Source: Mollicutes bacterium (lineage in GTDB: Bacteria; Bacillota_I; Bacilli_A; Izemoplasmatales; Izemoplasmataceae). From it: a stretch of 64,000 nucleotides of DNA. The DNA lies in NCBI GenBank assembly GCA_003553945.1, contig PWEL01000013.1, positions 1 through 64,000 of the forward strand, in the 5' to 3' direction. The position numbers were made by a program, and so were the translations under genes. Of the stretch, positions 37,402 to 47,589 are shown in pieces. The notes under the pieces are model-generated. The model made no database searches and was not told where the DNA came from. It was given only the letters and a program-made list of their open reading frames with translations. Every line of letters begins with the position of its first letter. Positions within the stretch are counted from its first letter, which is position 1.

Positions 37402-38589
37402 TTAACCCGCTTTGCGCAGGATGTCATAGGGCTTTAATGCGACAGGGCTCTTCAATGTTATACGTTGCTGGGGATGCCGGGCAGTCTGCACGCTCCGGCC
37501 TTCCTCGTCCCACATGGCGAGGGGCTTGAACGTCGCAGGTTCTCCTTCGGGAGAGAAGCGTTCGAGGATGTCGCCGGCGGTGAAATGGTTGCGCTGCTCG
37601 ATGAGGGCGAGCCCTGAGTCCTCGTCGTATTCGAGCACTAGAGCGGCGAAATCCTGCGTCGGCCGCTGCCTGTCTATATTGTAGAGCTGCTGCTTTCCGA
37701 GAGGGTCCCCGCCGAGAAAACCGGGGCCCACCTCGCGGTTCATCGCTTTTGAAAGCATTGATCGATACGCCTCTATATCAACCGTTTCTCCTCTGCAGAC
37801 ATCGTCGATGAGACGGCGATAGGTGTTGACGATTGTGGCGATATAATGGAGGCTCTTCATCCGTCCCTCGATTTTCACACTGTCGACACCGGCCTCTATG
37901 AGGGCGGGAAGATGCGGAAGCGCCGCAAGGTCTTTCGACCCCATGAGGAACGGCTGGGAGCGGTTAAGCCTCACCCCGTCGCTATAGAGGTCGTACTCCC
38001 AGCGGCATGAATGCGCGCAGCCGCCCCTGTTGGCGTCCCGTCCGGTCATCGTGTTCGACAGCGTGCATCGGCCCGAGAAGGCCACGCACATGCCGCCATG
38101 GATGAAGATCTCGAGTGACATGCGCGTCTTCGCCTTTATACGGCGGATGCTTTCTAGATCAAGTTCACGTGCCAGAATGACGCGCTTTGCACCATGCGCC
38201 TCCCAGAAGCGTACCGCTTCGCTGTTGGTGAGAGACTGCTGGGTGGAGATGTGGAAGGGAAGCGCCGTCAGATGACGGATTTTCTGCGCCACGGCGAACG
38301 AAGCGCAGATGAGGGCGTCCACACCGAGCGCCTCGAGTTGTTCAATGTATGCTTCGAAATGCTTCAGATCCTCCGGATGGGGCAAGACATTCACCGTGAC
38401 ATAAATCCGCCTCCCGCGTTCATGTGCATAGGAGACAGCCTGCTCGATGTCCTCCAGGGTGAAATTCGAAGCTCTCGCCCGCAGCGAGAACGATTTGCCG
38501 CCGATATAAGCGGCATCGGCGCCGTAGGCGAACGCCATCTTCAGTTTTTCAAGATTGCCGGCCGGCGCCAGTAGCTCTGGTCTTTTCAT
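37402..38589 (-). CDS. Peptidase U32 family protein (YrrO/RlhA-like)
   Basis: RPELLAPAGNLEKLKMAFAYGADAAYIGG, EIFIHGGMCVAFSGRCTLSNTMTGRDANRGGCAHSCRW. Confidence 0.93.
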   Translation of the reverse strand: MKRPELLAPAGNLEKLKMAFAYGADAAYIGGKSFSLRARASNFTLEDIEQAVSYAHERGRRIYVTVNVLPHPEDLKHFEAYIEQLEALGVDALICASFAVAQKIRHLTALPFHISTQQSLTNSEAVRFWEAHGAKRVILARELDLESIRRIKAKTRMSLEIFIHGGMCVAFSGRCTLSNTMTGRDANRGGCAHSCRWEYDLYSDGVRLNRSQPFLMGSKDLAALPHLPALIEAGVDSVKIEGRMKSLHYIATIVNTYRRLIDDVCRGETVDIEAYRSMLSKAMNREVGPGFLGGDPLGKQQLYNIDRQRPTQDFAALVLEYDEDSGLALIEQRNHFTAGDILERFSPEGEPATFKPLAMWDEEGRSVQTARHPQQRITLKSPVALKPYDILRKAG

Positions 38590-39470
38590 CCCGCATCCCC
38601 CTTCCTCTCATGGGTCGGGAGGCGGAGGAATCCTTCATCATGGTCGCTATATCGTTCATGAAGCGCATCGGGGGTTTCTCCTTTATTCAAGGTGATATAA
38701 TCATCGACGATATCGAGCACGCGTTTCCTCTCATAGAAAAGCGTATCGATGAAAAAATAATCAAGCACTTCCCCGAGGCGGTCGAACGCATTGAAGGAGG
38801 CACGGGGAAGGGTCCTGTAGACATGCGTCCCGTGAGCGTCCTGGACGAAAGGGTACTCTGTTTCGCGCTCCCTTTCAAGGAGGGAAAGACGCACCCCTTC
38901 ATAACAATCCGCATCGAAATCCCCGGTGTGCTCCGCAAATGTCTTGAGAAGACGGCGGTATGAATGAAACACGTTCACATAGCCGTGACCGACGAACGCC
39001 AGCGGCAGCGCGGAGGTTTCGGCGAATGCCTCAATCGCATCCAGCGTAAGCTCCCTTGAGAGCACTACGGCGTGGATGTCCGCGGGGGCGAAAAAAGAAA
39101 CATCCCCGGGATGGGTGGTGTATGTTTCAGGATGGTAGATGAGATAGTTCTCAAGACCGAGACGGCGAGCGATGTTCAGCACGGCCAGATCGGCGAAGAT
39201 GATGCCGTCGAATAACATAGAGCGCACAGCGTCGAGTCTTTCTTCAAGATGCGGAAGGTCATCCTCGAACATCACAGCGTTCATCATGAAGAACACCTTT
39301 TTTCCAGCCCTTTTGGCCCGCGCCGAAAGTCCCGCCAAAACATCGGGCGAGAACGCCCCCCTGACGCGATGCGCGAAAGGGGCGACCCCCAGGATGATGC
39401 CGTCTATCTCCTTATCAAGCAATTCCTCAAGCAGTGAATCATCACTCATCACATAGAGTTGCATCGCCAT
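38586..39470 (-). CDS. Peptidase U32-like protein (YrrN-like)
   Basis: Partner of the U32 ORF; TIM-barrel-like translation without the Cys cluster; start near MAMQLYVM. Confidence 0.7.
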   Translation of the reverse strand: MAMQLYVMSDDSLLEELLDKEIDGIILGVAPFAHRVRGAFSPDVLAGLSARAKRAGKKVFFMMNAVMFEDDLPHLEERLDAVRSMLFDGIIFADLAVLNIARRLGLENYLIYHPETYTTHPGDVSFFAPADIHAVVLSRELTLDAIEAFAETSALPLAFVGHGYVNVFHSYRRLLKTFAEHTGDFDADCYEGVRLSLLERERETEYPFVQDAHGTHVYRTLPRASFNAFDRLGEVLDYFFIDTLFYERKRVLDIVDDYITLNKGETPDALHERYSDHDEGFLRLPTHERKGDAG

Positions 39471-40041
39471 CCTCCTTGATCGCAAGCAACATCCCGTCAT
39501 CAATGTCGTAGACATGCGCATCGAAACGCCTGTCCCGCTCCAGGCGCTCGTTGAACGCCGTCATCCGCTCGATCAGTCTGTGATGACGTTTCGGCGCCTC
39601 GCTTTTATCCAGATTCATGAATCGCGCATTGTCGGCGAGAAGAACGCCGCCCTCGGCGAGATAAGGGGAGAGGTGTTCAAAAAACGTTTCATAATGCGCC
39701 TTGCCTGCATCTATGAATAAAAAATCGAACGGGACATCGAAAGGATTGTCGGCTATATCGCGCGCATCCGCGCAGACAACCTCGATGCGTTCGAAGAGCC
39801 CCGCTTCGCGGATGTACCCGCGCGCTCTATCCGCGAGAGCCTCGTCCTTCTCAAACGTCTTGATGTGAACATCAGGATGCGCCTTCGCCATAAGAATGGC
39901 GCTGTAACCGATCGCAGTGCCTATCTCGAGGACCCGGGAGGGCTTGGCGAGTCTGACGATATGCGTTAAAAAACGGGCACTCCCGGAGGAGAGGACCGGT
40001 ATCCCCTCGCGCCGGGCGTGCGCACGCATGGTGGAAAGCAT
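39442..40041 (-). CDS. O-methyltransferase (YrrM-like)
   Basis: RVLEIGTAIGYSAILMAKAHP, FDFLFIDAGKAHYETFFEHLSPYLAEGGVLLADN. Confidence 0.88.
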   Translation of the reverse strand: MLSTMRAHARREGIPVLSSGSARFLTHIVRLAKPSRVLEIGTAIGYSAILMAKAHPDVHIKTFEKDEALADRARGYIREAGLFERIEVVCADARDIADNPFDVPFDFLFIDAGKAHYETFFEHLSPYLAEGGVLLADNARFMNLDKSEAPKRHHRLIERMTAFNERLERDRRFDAHVYDIDDGMLLAIKEDGDATLCDE

Positions 40042-40046
40042 GTGGC

Positions 40047-40319
40047 TCACTCCTGGCCTTCCTCTTCTTCTAGAAACGTATTGAGCACTTCTTCGACGAT
40101 GTCCCATTCCTCATCCGATTCAATCGGCATGAGGCGGCCCCCGTCCGTATCCTCTTCGTTATAGATCGCGGCGAAGACTTCATCGGAATCCCCGGGCTCC
40201 TTGTATACGACATAATTCTTCTGGGTCTTGTCGGACTTGAAAGTCAGAACGATCTCATAATCGTGCTCATTGCCTTCTTCGTCGATGACGCGGAGTGTCT
40301 TATCGTCCCCCATCATCAC
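40047..40319 (-). CDS. DUF1292 family protein (YrzB-like)
   Basis: DEEGNEHDYEIVLTFKSDKTQKNYVVYKEP...RLMPIESDEEWDIVEEVLNTF. Confidence 0.88.
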   Translation of the reverse strand: MMMGDDKTLRVIDEEGNEHDYEIVLTFKSDKTQKNYVVYKEPGDSDEVFAAIYNEEDTDGGRLMPIESDEEWDIVEEVLNTFLEEEEGQE

Positions 40320-40731
40320 GCTCCTTATCCAAATAGTCTTGAAGCAGCACCACGGCCGCCTCCTGATCCAAGGTCCTCTGGCGCTTCTTGCGGGAACGCC
40401 CCGCCTCCCGCATGCGGGAGGCGGCCATTCTCGTCGTCAGTCTTTCGTCATACAGCGTTATTGTAACATCAACGCGCGTTTCCAACAACGCCTTGAACGC
40501 CTCGACCTTCTCGGCCTGCTCGCCCCGCGTGCCGTCCATGTTCCTCGGGTAGCCCAGTATGATCTCATCGACCGGCTCGTCCGCGAGGACCTCCGATACG
40601 CGTTCGGTCATGGCGGCATAGTCACCGCTTGCGAAGCGGGCGTTCTCAAGTCCCCTGGCGAGCATGCCGTGGGCATCGCTGATCGCGATGCCGAGCGAGG
40701 CGTCGCCGAGATCCAGAGCGAGTTTCTTCAC
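40300..40731 (-). CDS. ruvX: Holliday junction resolvase RuvX/YqgF
   Basis: LALDLGDASLGIAISDAHGMLARGLE...DEIILGYPRNMDGTRGEQAEKVEAF...LYDERLTTRMA. Confidence 0.93.
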   Translation of the reverse strand: MKKLALDLGDASLGIAISDAHGMLARGLENARFASGDYAAMTERVSEVLADEPVDEIILGYPRNMDGTRGEQAEKVEAFKALLETRVDVTITLYDERLTTRMAASRMREAGRSRKKRQRTLDQEAAVVLLQDYLDKERDDGGR

Positions 40732-43343
40732 GAAAGCTTCTCCTTGACGAAGGCGATGACATCATCCACCTTCTCCGGCTGCTTAGCGCCGGCCTGGGCG
40801 AAATCCGGGCGGCCGCCGCCCCCGCCACCGGCGATCTGCGCCGCTTCCTTGATCAGATTGCCGGCGTGGACATCGCTTTTGGATTTCGCCACGCAGATGA
40901 GCTTTTCACCCGCTACATTCGCAAGGAACACCACGCCGCGCTGTGTATGTTCCATCAGGCGGTCGGCGAGTGATTTCAGACTCTCGCTGTCGAGCCCTTC
41001 GGTCCTGGCGACGATATTGCCTTCCTCATCCGCTAAGTCGAGATACTGCTCGACATCGGCGAGGTTCTTCTCCTTGCGCTTTTGTTCAAAGGTCTTCTCG
41101 AGATTCTTGACATCCTTCTGGAAGCGTTCGACGAGGGCGCGCATGTTGAGTACGTCCCGGTAGGAGCCTTCAATATCGAACGTCGCGTCAGTATCGAAGT
41201 CGAGGAGGATGCCCTCCGCCTCCGCGGAGGCGAGGATATTCTCGGCCTTGTTCCGGAGGTGGGAGAGCTGTGATTCGAAGCCATGGAGATAGTCCCTTAT
41301 CTGAGAGACCCTATCCCCCGCGAGGGCGACGATGCGGTAGATGCCCGACCCCTTGCTTTCGACATGGGCGATGGCGAAACGGCCGATCTCTTTCGTATTG
41401 TCCACATGCGTGCCGCCGCAGAGGTCGAGGGTCTCGCCCATGTTGACCATGCGGACCTCGTCGTCGTATTTCTCGCCGAATTCAGCGACGGCGCCGCGCG
41501 CCTTGGCGTCTTCGACACTGCCGTGCTCGACGTCGACATCGATTGCGGCCTGTATCTTCTCATTGACCGCATCCTCGATTGAGAGGATCGTCTCATCATC
41601 CGGGAGTTCAAGATGGTTGAAGTCGAAACGGAGATAATCCGGGCCGACGAGGCTGCCCTGCTGGGTGATGTGGTCGCCGAAGACCTCCCTCAGCGTGCTG
41701 TAGAGAAGATGGGTCGCCGAATGGTGCGCCTTGGTGGCTTCTCTGGCCATCTCGTCGACATGCAGCGTCACCATGTCCCCCTCTTCGATATCGTGGTCCT
41801 CGAGGACGTGCAGATGCTGGCCGTTGGGCAGACGCTGCACGTCGACGACTGTATAGACCTTTTCCTCCTTGACGATCACGCCGCTGTCGGCGACCTGGCC
41901 GCCGCTTTCGGCGTAGAACGGGGTCTTTTGTGTCACTATGCCTTCATCGAACACTTTGATGACCCGGCTTTCAACCCGCGTGGTCTCGTAGCCGACGAAG
42001 GTGCTCTCCTCCTTGAAGGCGAGGAAGGCCTTGTTCTGATCGTGCATCGAAGCCTTCTCCCGCCTGGCCTCGCGTGCGCGTTCCTTCTGTTCGGCCATGT
42101 ATGCATGGAAGCCTTCCTTGTCGACAGTGAACCCTTCGGCCTCGGCGTATTCCTCCGTGAGCTCGACAGGGAAGCCGTAGGTATCGTAGAGCTTGAAGGC
42201 GTCCTTGCCGTCGATGATATTGGTGTCGCCCTGCATGAGGTCCTCGAGAATCTTCTCTCCGTAGTGGAGGGTCTCGAGGAATTTATTCTCTTCCTTCTCG
42301 ATGAGCTTCTCGGTGAACGACTGCGTATTCCTGAGATAGGGGTAGGTCTCCTCCATCATCGAGACCACCGTCTCGACAAGGTCCTTGAGGAACGCCTTCT
42401 CGATGCCGAGATGGCGGCCGTGCTTGACTGCGCGCCTCAACAGGCGCCTGAGCACATAGCCGCGTTTCTCATTGGAGAAGGTCGCGCCGTCGCTGACCGC
42501 GAAGACGACACTGCGGATATGATCGGCGATGACCTTGAAGGACATCTGGCCTTCATAGGGCACGCCGCTCAATGATTCTACCGCCTCGATGATGGGATAG
42601 AAGAGATCCGTCTCGAAATTCGTCTGCGCATCCTGCATGACGGCGGCCATGCGTTCAAGCCCCATACCGGTGTCGATGTTCTTACTGGGGAGTTCGGGAT
42701 ATTCCTCCCTTGAAAGGCCTTCCTTGGCGTTGAACTGCGAGAATACGATGTTCCATATCTCCACGTAGCGGTCGTTGTCGACATCATTCTCGATCAGGGA
42801 GAGATCCGCTTCGCCGTAGGCATCCCCGCGGTCGTAGAAGACTTCGCTCGAAGGGCCGCAGGGGCCGGGGCCTATCTCCCAGAAACACTCTTCACTGTAG
42901 AGGATGTGGTCCTCCTTCACGCCGACCTCCATCCATTTCCGCCTGGTTTCCTCGTCCGTCGGATACACCGTCATGTAGAGCCGGTCGGGGTCCAGGCCGA
43001 AATAGTCTCCGGATGTGAGAATATCATACGCCCACTCGATGGCCTTATCGCGGAAGTAATCACCAATGGAGAAATTCCCGAGCATCTCGAAGAACGTGTG
43101 ATGCCGCGCGGTCCTGCCCACGTTCTCGATGTCATTCGTGCGGATGCATTTCTGCACATTGACCATGCGCGGGTTCTTCGGCACCCTCGTGCCGTCGAAA
43201 TAATCCTTGAGCGGTGCGACGCCGGCATTGATGAAAAGCAGCGTGGGGTCGTTGATCGGAACAAGTGAAGCGCTCTCTTCCACGCGGTGCCCTCTCTCCT
43301 TGAAATAATTCAACCAGGTCTTCTTGATTTCATGTCCTCGCAT
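40728..43343 (-). CDS. alaS: Alanyl-tRNA synthetase
   Basis: LVPINDPTLLFINAGVAPLKDYFDGTRVPKNPRMVNVQKCIRTNDIENVGRTARHHTFFEMLGNFSIGDYF; C-terminal DHHA1. Confidence 0.97.
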   Translation of the reverse strand: MRGHEIKKTWLNYFKERGHRVEESASLVPINDPTLLFINAGVAPLKDYFDGTRVPKNPRMVNVQKCIRTNDIENVGRTARHHTFFEMLGNFSIGDYFRDKAIEWAYDILTSGDYFGLDPDRLYMTVYPTDEETRRKWMEVGVKEDHILYSEECFWEIGPGPCGPSSEVFYDRGDAYGEADLSLIENDVDNDRYVEIWNIVFSQFNAKEGLSREEYPELPSKNIDTGMGLERMAAVMQDAQTNFETDLFYPIIEAVESLSGVPYEGQMSFKVIADHIRSVVFAVSDGATFSNEKRGYVLRRLLRRAVKHGRHLGIEKAFLKDLVETVVSMMEETYPYLRNTQSFTEKLIEKEENKFLETLHYGEKILEDLMQGDTNIIDGKDAFKLYDTYGFPVELTEEYAEAEGFTVDKEGFHAYMAEQKERAREARREKASMHDQNKAFLAFKEESTFVGYETTRVESRVIKVFDEGIVTQKTPFYAESGGQVADSGVIVKEEKVYTVVDVQRLPNGQHLHVLEDHDIEEGDMVTLHVDEMAREATKAHHSATHLLYSTLREVFGDHITQQGSLVGPDYLRFDFNHLELPDDETILSIEDAVNEKIQAAIDVDVEHGSVEDAKARGAVAEFGEKYDDEVRMVNMGETLDLCGGTHVDNTKEIGRFAIAHVESKGSGIYRIVALAGDRVSQIRDYLHGFESQLSHLRNKAENILASAEAEGILLDFDTDATFDIEGSYRDVLNMRALVERFQKDVKNLEKTFEQKRKEKNLADVEQYLDLADEEGNIVARTEGLDSESLKSLADRLMEHTQRGVVFLANVAGEKLICVAKSKSDVHAGNLIKEAAQIAGGGGGGRPDFAQAGAKQPEKVDDVIAFVKEKLS

Positions 43344-43364
43344 GTGCGATCCTCTCCTTTTCAA

Positions 43365-43575
43365 TAAAAAACGCCCTTAAAAACATCCTAAGGACGAACG
43401 TTGCCGCGGTACCACCTTGGTTCTATCGCTAGCACTCTAAAGCATTAACGCTGCAGCACGGACGTTTTCAGACGTCACTTAGAAGCAGCTTCGGCGGGGA
43501 CGCGGCCCGTTTCCACCGGCCACGGGCTCTCTGTGACACGTCAATCCACGTACTCGACTTCTTCATCGATTTAAT
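43365..43575 (-). promoter_or_regulatory. T-box leader of alaS with antiterminator and terminator
   Basis: Minus strand AAGGTGGTACCGCGG (43403-43418 core) then CGTCCTTAGGATGTTTTTAAGGGCGTTTTTT terminator; AGAGAG element in 5' half. Confidence 0.92.
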
Positions 43576-43578
43576 CGT

Positions 43579-43607
43579 ATACTACACGATTTATGCCGGA
43601 TATGCAA
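43579..43607 (-). promoter_or_regulatory. Promoter of the alaS T-box transcript, TTGCAT-17-TAGTAT
   Basis: Minus-strand -35 at 43607-43602 and -10 at 43584-43579. Confidence 0.65.
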
Positions 43608-43616
43608 GGAATTCCC

Positions 43617-44195
43617 TCATGAGCCGGCGTCGGTGCCGGAATCCTCCGGCGTGAAAAAGCGCATGCCGATCCCATAGTCCTCGACGAGCGTGCTTTTCGG
43701 CATGCGCATGAGCTTGTAGGTGACATAGAAATCCCCGGCGCACCCGGATATATGCAGCGCAAAAAGACAGTAGAACAGGACGAAGACGCCACCGCTCGTA
43801 AGCGGAAGGATGAGGGCGAAGACCGCGGTGAGCACGAAGAACGGCGCAAGGCCGACGATCAGGAAATGCGGCTTCGTGAGATACGCATCAGGCGCGGCCG
43901 CGCTTGCCGCGAACCCGTGGAACTGATAGCGGACCTTGAGGTTTCTGTCCAGACGGAAGAAGATCCCGTGGATGATCTCATGCGCGACGATATAGAGCAC
44001 GATGCCTACGAACAGAAAAAATATCCCCGGCAGTGTCACACTGATGTCTATGCCGATTACGGGCAGGAATGCAAATACCCCCAGAAACAGCGCGATAGTC
44101 ATGACATTCAGCCATATCGCCCGCTTCTTGTCCTTCTCCAGGTCGATATGCTCGTGCAGGGTGTATCCTTCCGGCAATTCCCTATATGCTTTCAT
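43617..44195 (-). CDS. DUF3267-like membrane zincin-like protein
   Basis: TM helices plus YIVAHEIIHGIFFR metallopeptidase-like HExxH motif. Confidence 0.78.
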   Translation of the reverse strand: MKAYRELPEGYTLHEHIDLEKDKKRAIWLNVMTIALFLGVFAFLPVIGIDISVTLPGIFFLFVGIVLYIVAHEIIHGIFFRLDRNLKVRYQFHGFAASAAAPDAYLTKPHFLIVGLAPFFVLTAVFALILPLTSGGVFVLFYCLFALHISGCAGDFYVTYKLMRMPKSTLVEDYGIGMRFFTPEDSGTDAGS

Positions 44196-44205
44196 GACGT
44201 CCCTC

Positions 44206-44976
44206 CTAGGTGTTTTTCCCGAGAAAGTCCAGTATCGCCTCGTTGACCGCCTTCGGCGCATCCTGGTTCGGCAGGTGCGCGGCGTTGACAACTGTCAGCC
44301 TCCTGGCCTCTGGTGCATTTTTGTCAGTGGCTTCGATGAGCATCTTCCGCTCCCGTTCACCGTGAATCATGAACCAGGGAACATCGATCGAGCGCTCGAT
44401 AGGTTTCGGGAGTTCTCTGAAGATCTCTTTGCTGGTTTCAATGAAGCGCTGCTTGCCCGACTTGAAGGCCTGTTTATAGAGATATTCCCTCACGGGCGCC
44501 TTGACGCTGTTCTTCTTCGCGAACATTTTGGCCATGCGCTTGTTCGTCAGAACCTTGATGAAATGCATGAAGAAGGACCCCATCTTCGCCTTGAAGGGGG
44601 ACATGCTTCCGTAAAGCGGCATGGACCCGATATCGATGAGGCCATGAATCCGCCCCGGGCGATGCATGGCGATGTATTGTCCGACGAAGCCGCCGAGGGA
44701 CACGCCGACATGGAAGACGCCATCGAGGGCCAGTTCATCGAGCATCGCTTCAAAGGCGTCCGCCGCCTTCTTAAAAGTGAAAGGGCCGGTCTCTTTCGAT
44801 AGCCCGTGCCCCGGAAGGTCCCATACAACCACCCGGTAACTTGGTTTCAGACGCTTCACTTGAGCGTCGAACGAACGGTGATTGAGGCCCATGCCATGGG
44901 TGAACACCACCGGAACCCCGTTCTTCGGTCCATGCACAGCACAGTAGATTTCGCCGTGAGACGTTTCTATTTTCAT
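44206..44976 (-). CDS. Alpha/beta hydrolase
   Basis: VVFTHGMGLNHRSFD, VGVSLGGFVGQYIAMHRP nucleophile elbow. Confidence 0.9.
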   Translation of the reverse strand: MKIETSHGEIYCAVHGPKNGVPVVFTHGMGLNHRSFDAQVKRLKPSYRVVVWDLPGHGLSKETGPFTFKKAADAFEAMLDELALDGVFHVGVSLGGFVGQYIAMHRPGRIHGLIDIGSMPLYGSMSPFKAKMGSFFMHFIKVLTNKRMAKMFAKKNSVKAPVREYLYKQAFKSGKQRFIETSKEIFRELPKPIERSIDVPWFMIHGERERKMLIEATDKNAPEARRLTVVNAAHLPNQDAPKAVNEAILDFLGKNT

Positions 44977-45154
44977 GCAATCCTCCCCCGGAACCAGTCT
45001 TCGAGACAAGTGTATTATAGCATCCGCGCATCCACTTTAAAAGCACAAACGGTAAAATGGGACGACGCGACATTTACAAAGAATATCGCTTGCAGGAGAG
45101 GGGGAAACTCTATAGAATAAGCCTATAGAAGTAAAGACAAAAGGAGTCGAGGCC

Positions 45155-45814
45155 ATGAGGTTCATTTTTAATGTGATTGAATTATATCGCGAACGGACGG
45201 CGTTCTTCCTCGATCTACTTTTAGAGCATATCTACCTCACAGGCGTCGCCATTCTCTTCATCACAATCATCGGAGTGAGCCTCGGGGTGCTCATGACCTA
45301 TCATAAAGGGGTTGCGAACACCGTCCTCTCCCTCACCAACTTCTTCTACACCATCCCCTCGATCGCCATGTTCGGCTTCTTGGTCACATTCACAGGCATC
45401 GGCAACACCCCCGCCATCATCGCATTGACCATCTACGGCGTACTGCCCGTCATCCGCAACACCTACGTCGGCATCAGCGAAGTCGACGACACCATCATCG
45501 AAGCGGCTACGGGCATGGGCGTCACCGTGCGACAGCTTCTCTTTAAGATCCAGCTTCCGCTCGCACTCCCCGTAATCATCGCCGGGTTCCGCACCATGGT
45601 CATCATGACCATCGCCCTCGGCGGCATCGCCTCGTTCATCGGTGCCGGAGGCCTCGGCATCGCCATCTGGCGGGGAATCTCCAACAACCACAATGAACTC
45701 ATCGCCGCGGGCAGTCTGCTCGTCGCCCTGCTCGCAGTCATCACAGACCTCGTCCTGAATTTCATCGAGAGAGGCATTCGCATCAAAATCTATGGAACCG
45801 CAAAGGAGCGTTGA
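45155..45814 (+). CDS. Osmoprotectant (glycine betaine/carnitine/choline) ABC transporter permease
   Basis: OpuCB-like; TYVGISEVDDTIIEAATGMGVTVRQLLFKIQLPLALPVIIAGFRT EAA motif. Confidence 0.9.
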   Translation: MRFIFNVIELYRERTAFFLDLLLEHIYLTGVAILFITIIGVSLGVLMTYHKGVANTVLSLTNFFYTIPSIAMFGFLVTFTGIGNTPAIIALTIYGVLPVIRNTYVGISEVDDTIIEAATGMGVTVRQLLFKIQLPLALPVIIAGFRTMVIMTIALGGIASFIGAGGLGIAIWRGISNNHNELIAAGSLLVALLAVITDLVLNFIERGIRIKIYGTAKER

Positions 45815-45818
45815 TACC

Positions 45819-46703
45819 ATGAAGAAAATCCTCACAGTCCTCACCATCATAGCGGGCGTCTTCGCCTTCACTGCGTGTGAAGAGCGGGACGAGGTCACGC
45901 TCGCAAGCAAACCAATGCCCGAGCAATACGTCCTCGCCCAGATCATGATAGAACTGATCGAAAGCGAGACCGACATCTCCGTCGACTACAGGTCCGGCAT
46001 CGGCGGCGGTACGAACAACATCCACCCCGGCATGGTCGAAGGCCAGTTCGACATCTACCCCGAATACACCGGCACCGGATGGATGGAAGTCCTCCGGGAG
46101 GACTTGATCCGGGACCCCGATGCACTAACGGAAGCCGTCAGGGAGGCCTACAGGGAGGAATTCGACATCGAATGGCTCGAACTCTACGGCTTCAACAACA
46201 CCTACGGGCTCGCCATGAAGGAGGACAAGGCTGACGAAATGGGCATCGAGACCTACAGCGACCTCGCCGAGAAGGCGGATGACCTCCATTTCGCGGCCGA
46301 ATATGATTTCTTCGAGCGCGAGGATGGCATGATCGGCCTTGAAGCGGCCTACGGCCTCGAGTTCGGTGAGAACAGCGAACTCGAAACCGGTCTGAAATAC
46401 ACTGCCATAGGAGACGACGAGGTCGATGTCATCAACGTCTGGTCCACGGACGGAAGGCTTAAGGAATACGACCTGCGCCTTCTTGAAGACGATGAGGATT
46501 TCTTTCCCTCCTATTACGCCGCGACATTGATCCGTCAGGAGACCCTTGAAGAATACCCTGAACTCGAGGATGTCCTCAACATTCTCGGCGGAAGGATAGA
46601 CAACGAGACCATCACTGCCATCAACTACCGCGTAGAGGTCGACAACGACGACCCCTACCAAGTCGCCATGGACTTCATCGAGTCGGAAGGACTGCTTGAT
46701 TGA
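45819..46703 (+). CDS. Osmoprotectant ABC transporter substrate-binding lipoprotein (OpuCC-like)
   Basis: Lipobox FAFTAC, GQFDIYPEYTGTGW, FNNTYGLAM. Confidence 0.88.
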   Translation: MKKILTVLTIIAGVFAFTACEERDEVTLASKPMPEQYVLAQIMIELIESETDISVDYRSGIGGGTNNIHPGMVEGQFDIYPEYTGTGWMEVLREDLIRDPDALTEAVREAYREEFDIEWLELYGFNNTYGLAMKEDKADEMGIETYSDLAEKADDLHFAAEYDFFEREDGMIGLEAAYGLEFGENSELETGLKYTAIGDDEVDVINVWSTDGRLKEYDLRLLEDDEDFFPSYYAATLIRQETLEEYPELEDVLNILGGRIDNETITAINYRVEVDNDDPYQVAMDFIESEGLLD

Positions 46704-47524
46704 TGTCGGTCATTTCCTTTCAGAATATCCACAAGGCCTACACTGAAGACGCCCCGGTCCTGAAGGGCATCAGCTTCGACGTCGAAGATGGCGAGTTCGT
46801 CGTGCTGCTCGGGACATCCGGTTGCGGCAAGACCACGACGCTCAAGCTCATCAACAAGCTCATCGATTTCGACACGGGCTATATCTTCTTCAAGGGGCAT
46901 CCGATCAAACAGTGGCCGAAAGTGTCCCTGCGACGCTCGATCGGCTATGTCATCCAGCAAGTCGGGCTCTTTCCGCACATGGACATCGCCGCGAACATCA
47001 CTTTCGTGCTCGACCTGCAAAAACACGATAAGCACCATGCCCGTGAAAGGGCGAAGACGCTCATCGACCTTGTCGGTCTCGACGAAAGCTACCTCCCGCG
47101 CTATCCGAGAGAGCTCTCGGGCGGAGAGAAACAGCGCGTCGGCGTCGCGCGGGCCCTCGCAGCCGACCCCGAGATCCTCCTCATGGACGAGCCCTTCGGC
47201 GCTGTGGACGAGATCACCCGCAGGCACCTGCAGAACGAGATGAAAAGCATCTACGCCAAACTGAAAAAGACTGTGCTCTTCGTCACCCACGACATCGAGG
47301 AGGCCGTGCGCCTCGCGGACAAGATCATCCTCTTCAAGGACGGCCGCATCGAACAAAGCGGCTCTCCGAGGGACCTCGTTTTCACGCCGGCGACCCCCTA
47401 TGTCAAGGAGTTCTTCGGGCTGAAAGGGTTCAAGGCCTCCCTCGATGACGCATCCCTGGAAAAAGTCTATCGGCAGATCCTCTCCGGGGAAAAGACGTTC
47501 AACGATATCTTCAACACCGTCTGA
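46703..47524 (+). CDS. Osmoprotectant ABC transporter ATP-binding protein
   Basis: LLGTSGCGKTTTLKLINKL, LSGGEKQRVGVARALAADPEILLMDEPFGAVD; no C-terminal CBS domains visible. Confidence 0.92.
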   Translation: MSVISFQNIHKAYTEDAPVLKGISFDVEDGEFVVLLGTSGCGKTTTLKLINKLIDFDTGYIFFKGHPIKQWPKVSLRRSIGYVIQQVGLFPHMDIAANITFVLDLQKHDKHHARERAKTLIDLVGLDESYLPRYPRELSGGEKQRVGVARALAADPEILLMDEPFGAVDEITRRHLQNEMKSIYAKLKKTVLFVTHDIEEAVRLADKIILFKDGRIEQSGSPRDLVFTPATPYVKEFFGLKGFKASLDDASLEKVYRQILSGEKTFNDIFNTV

Positions 47525-47589
47525 AGGTTGGCATAGCTCTGTGGATATAGTACAATCACACACGAAAACAAAAGAAAGCGGTGTTCTGC

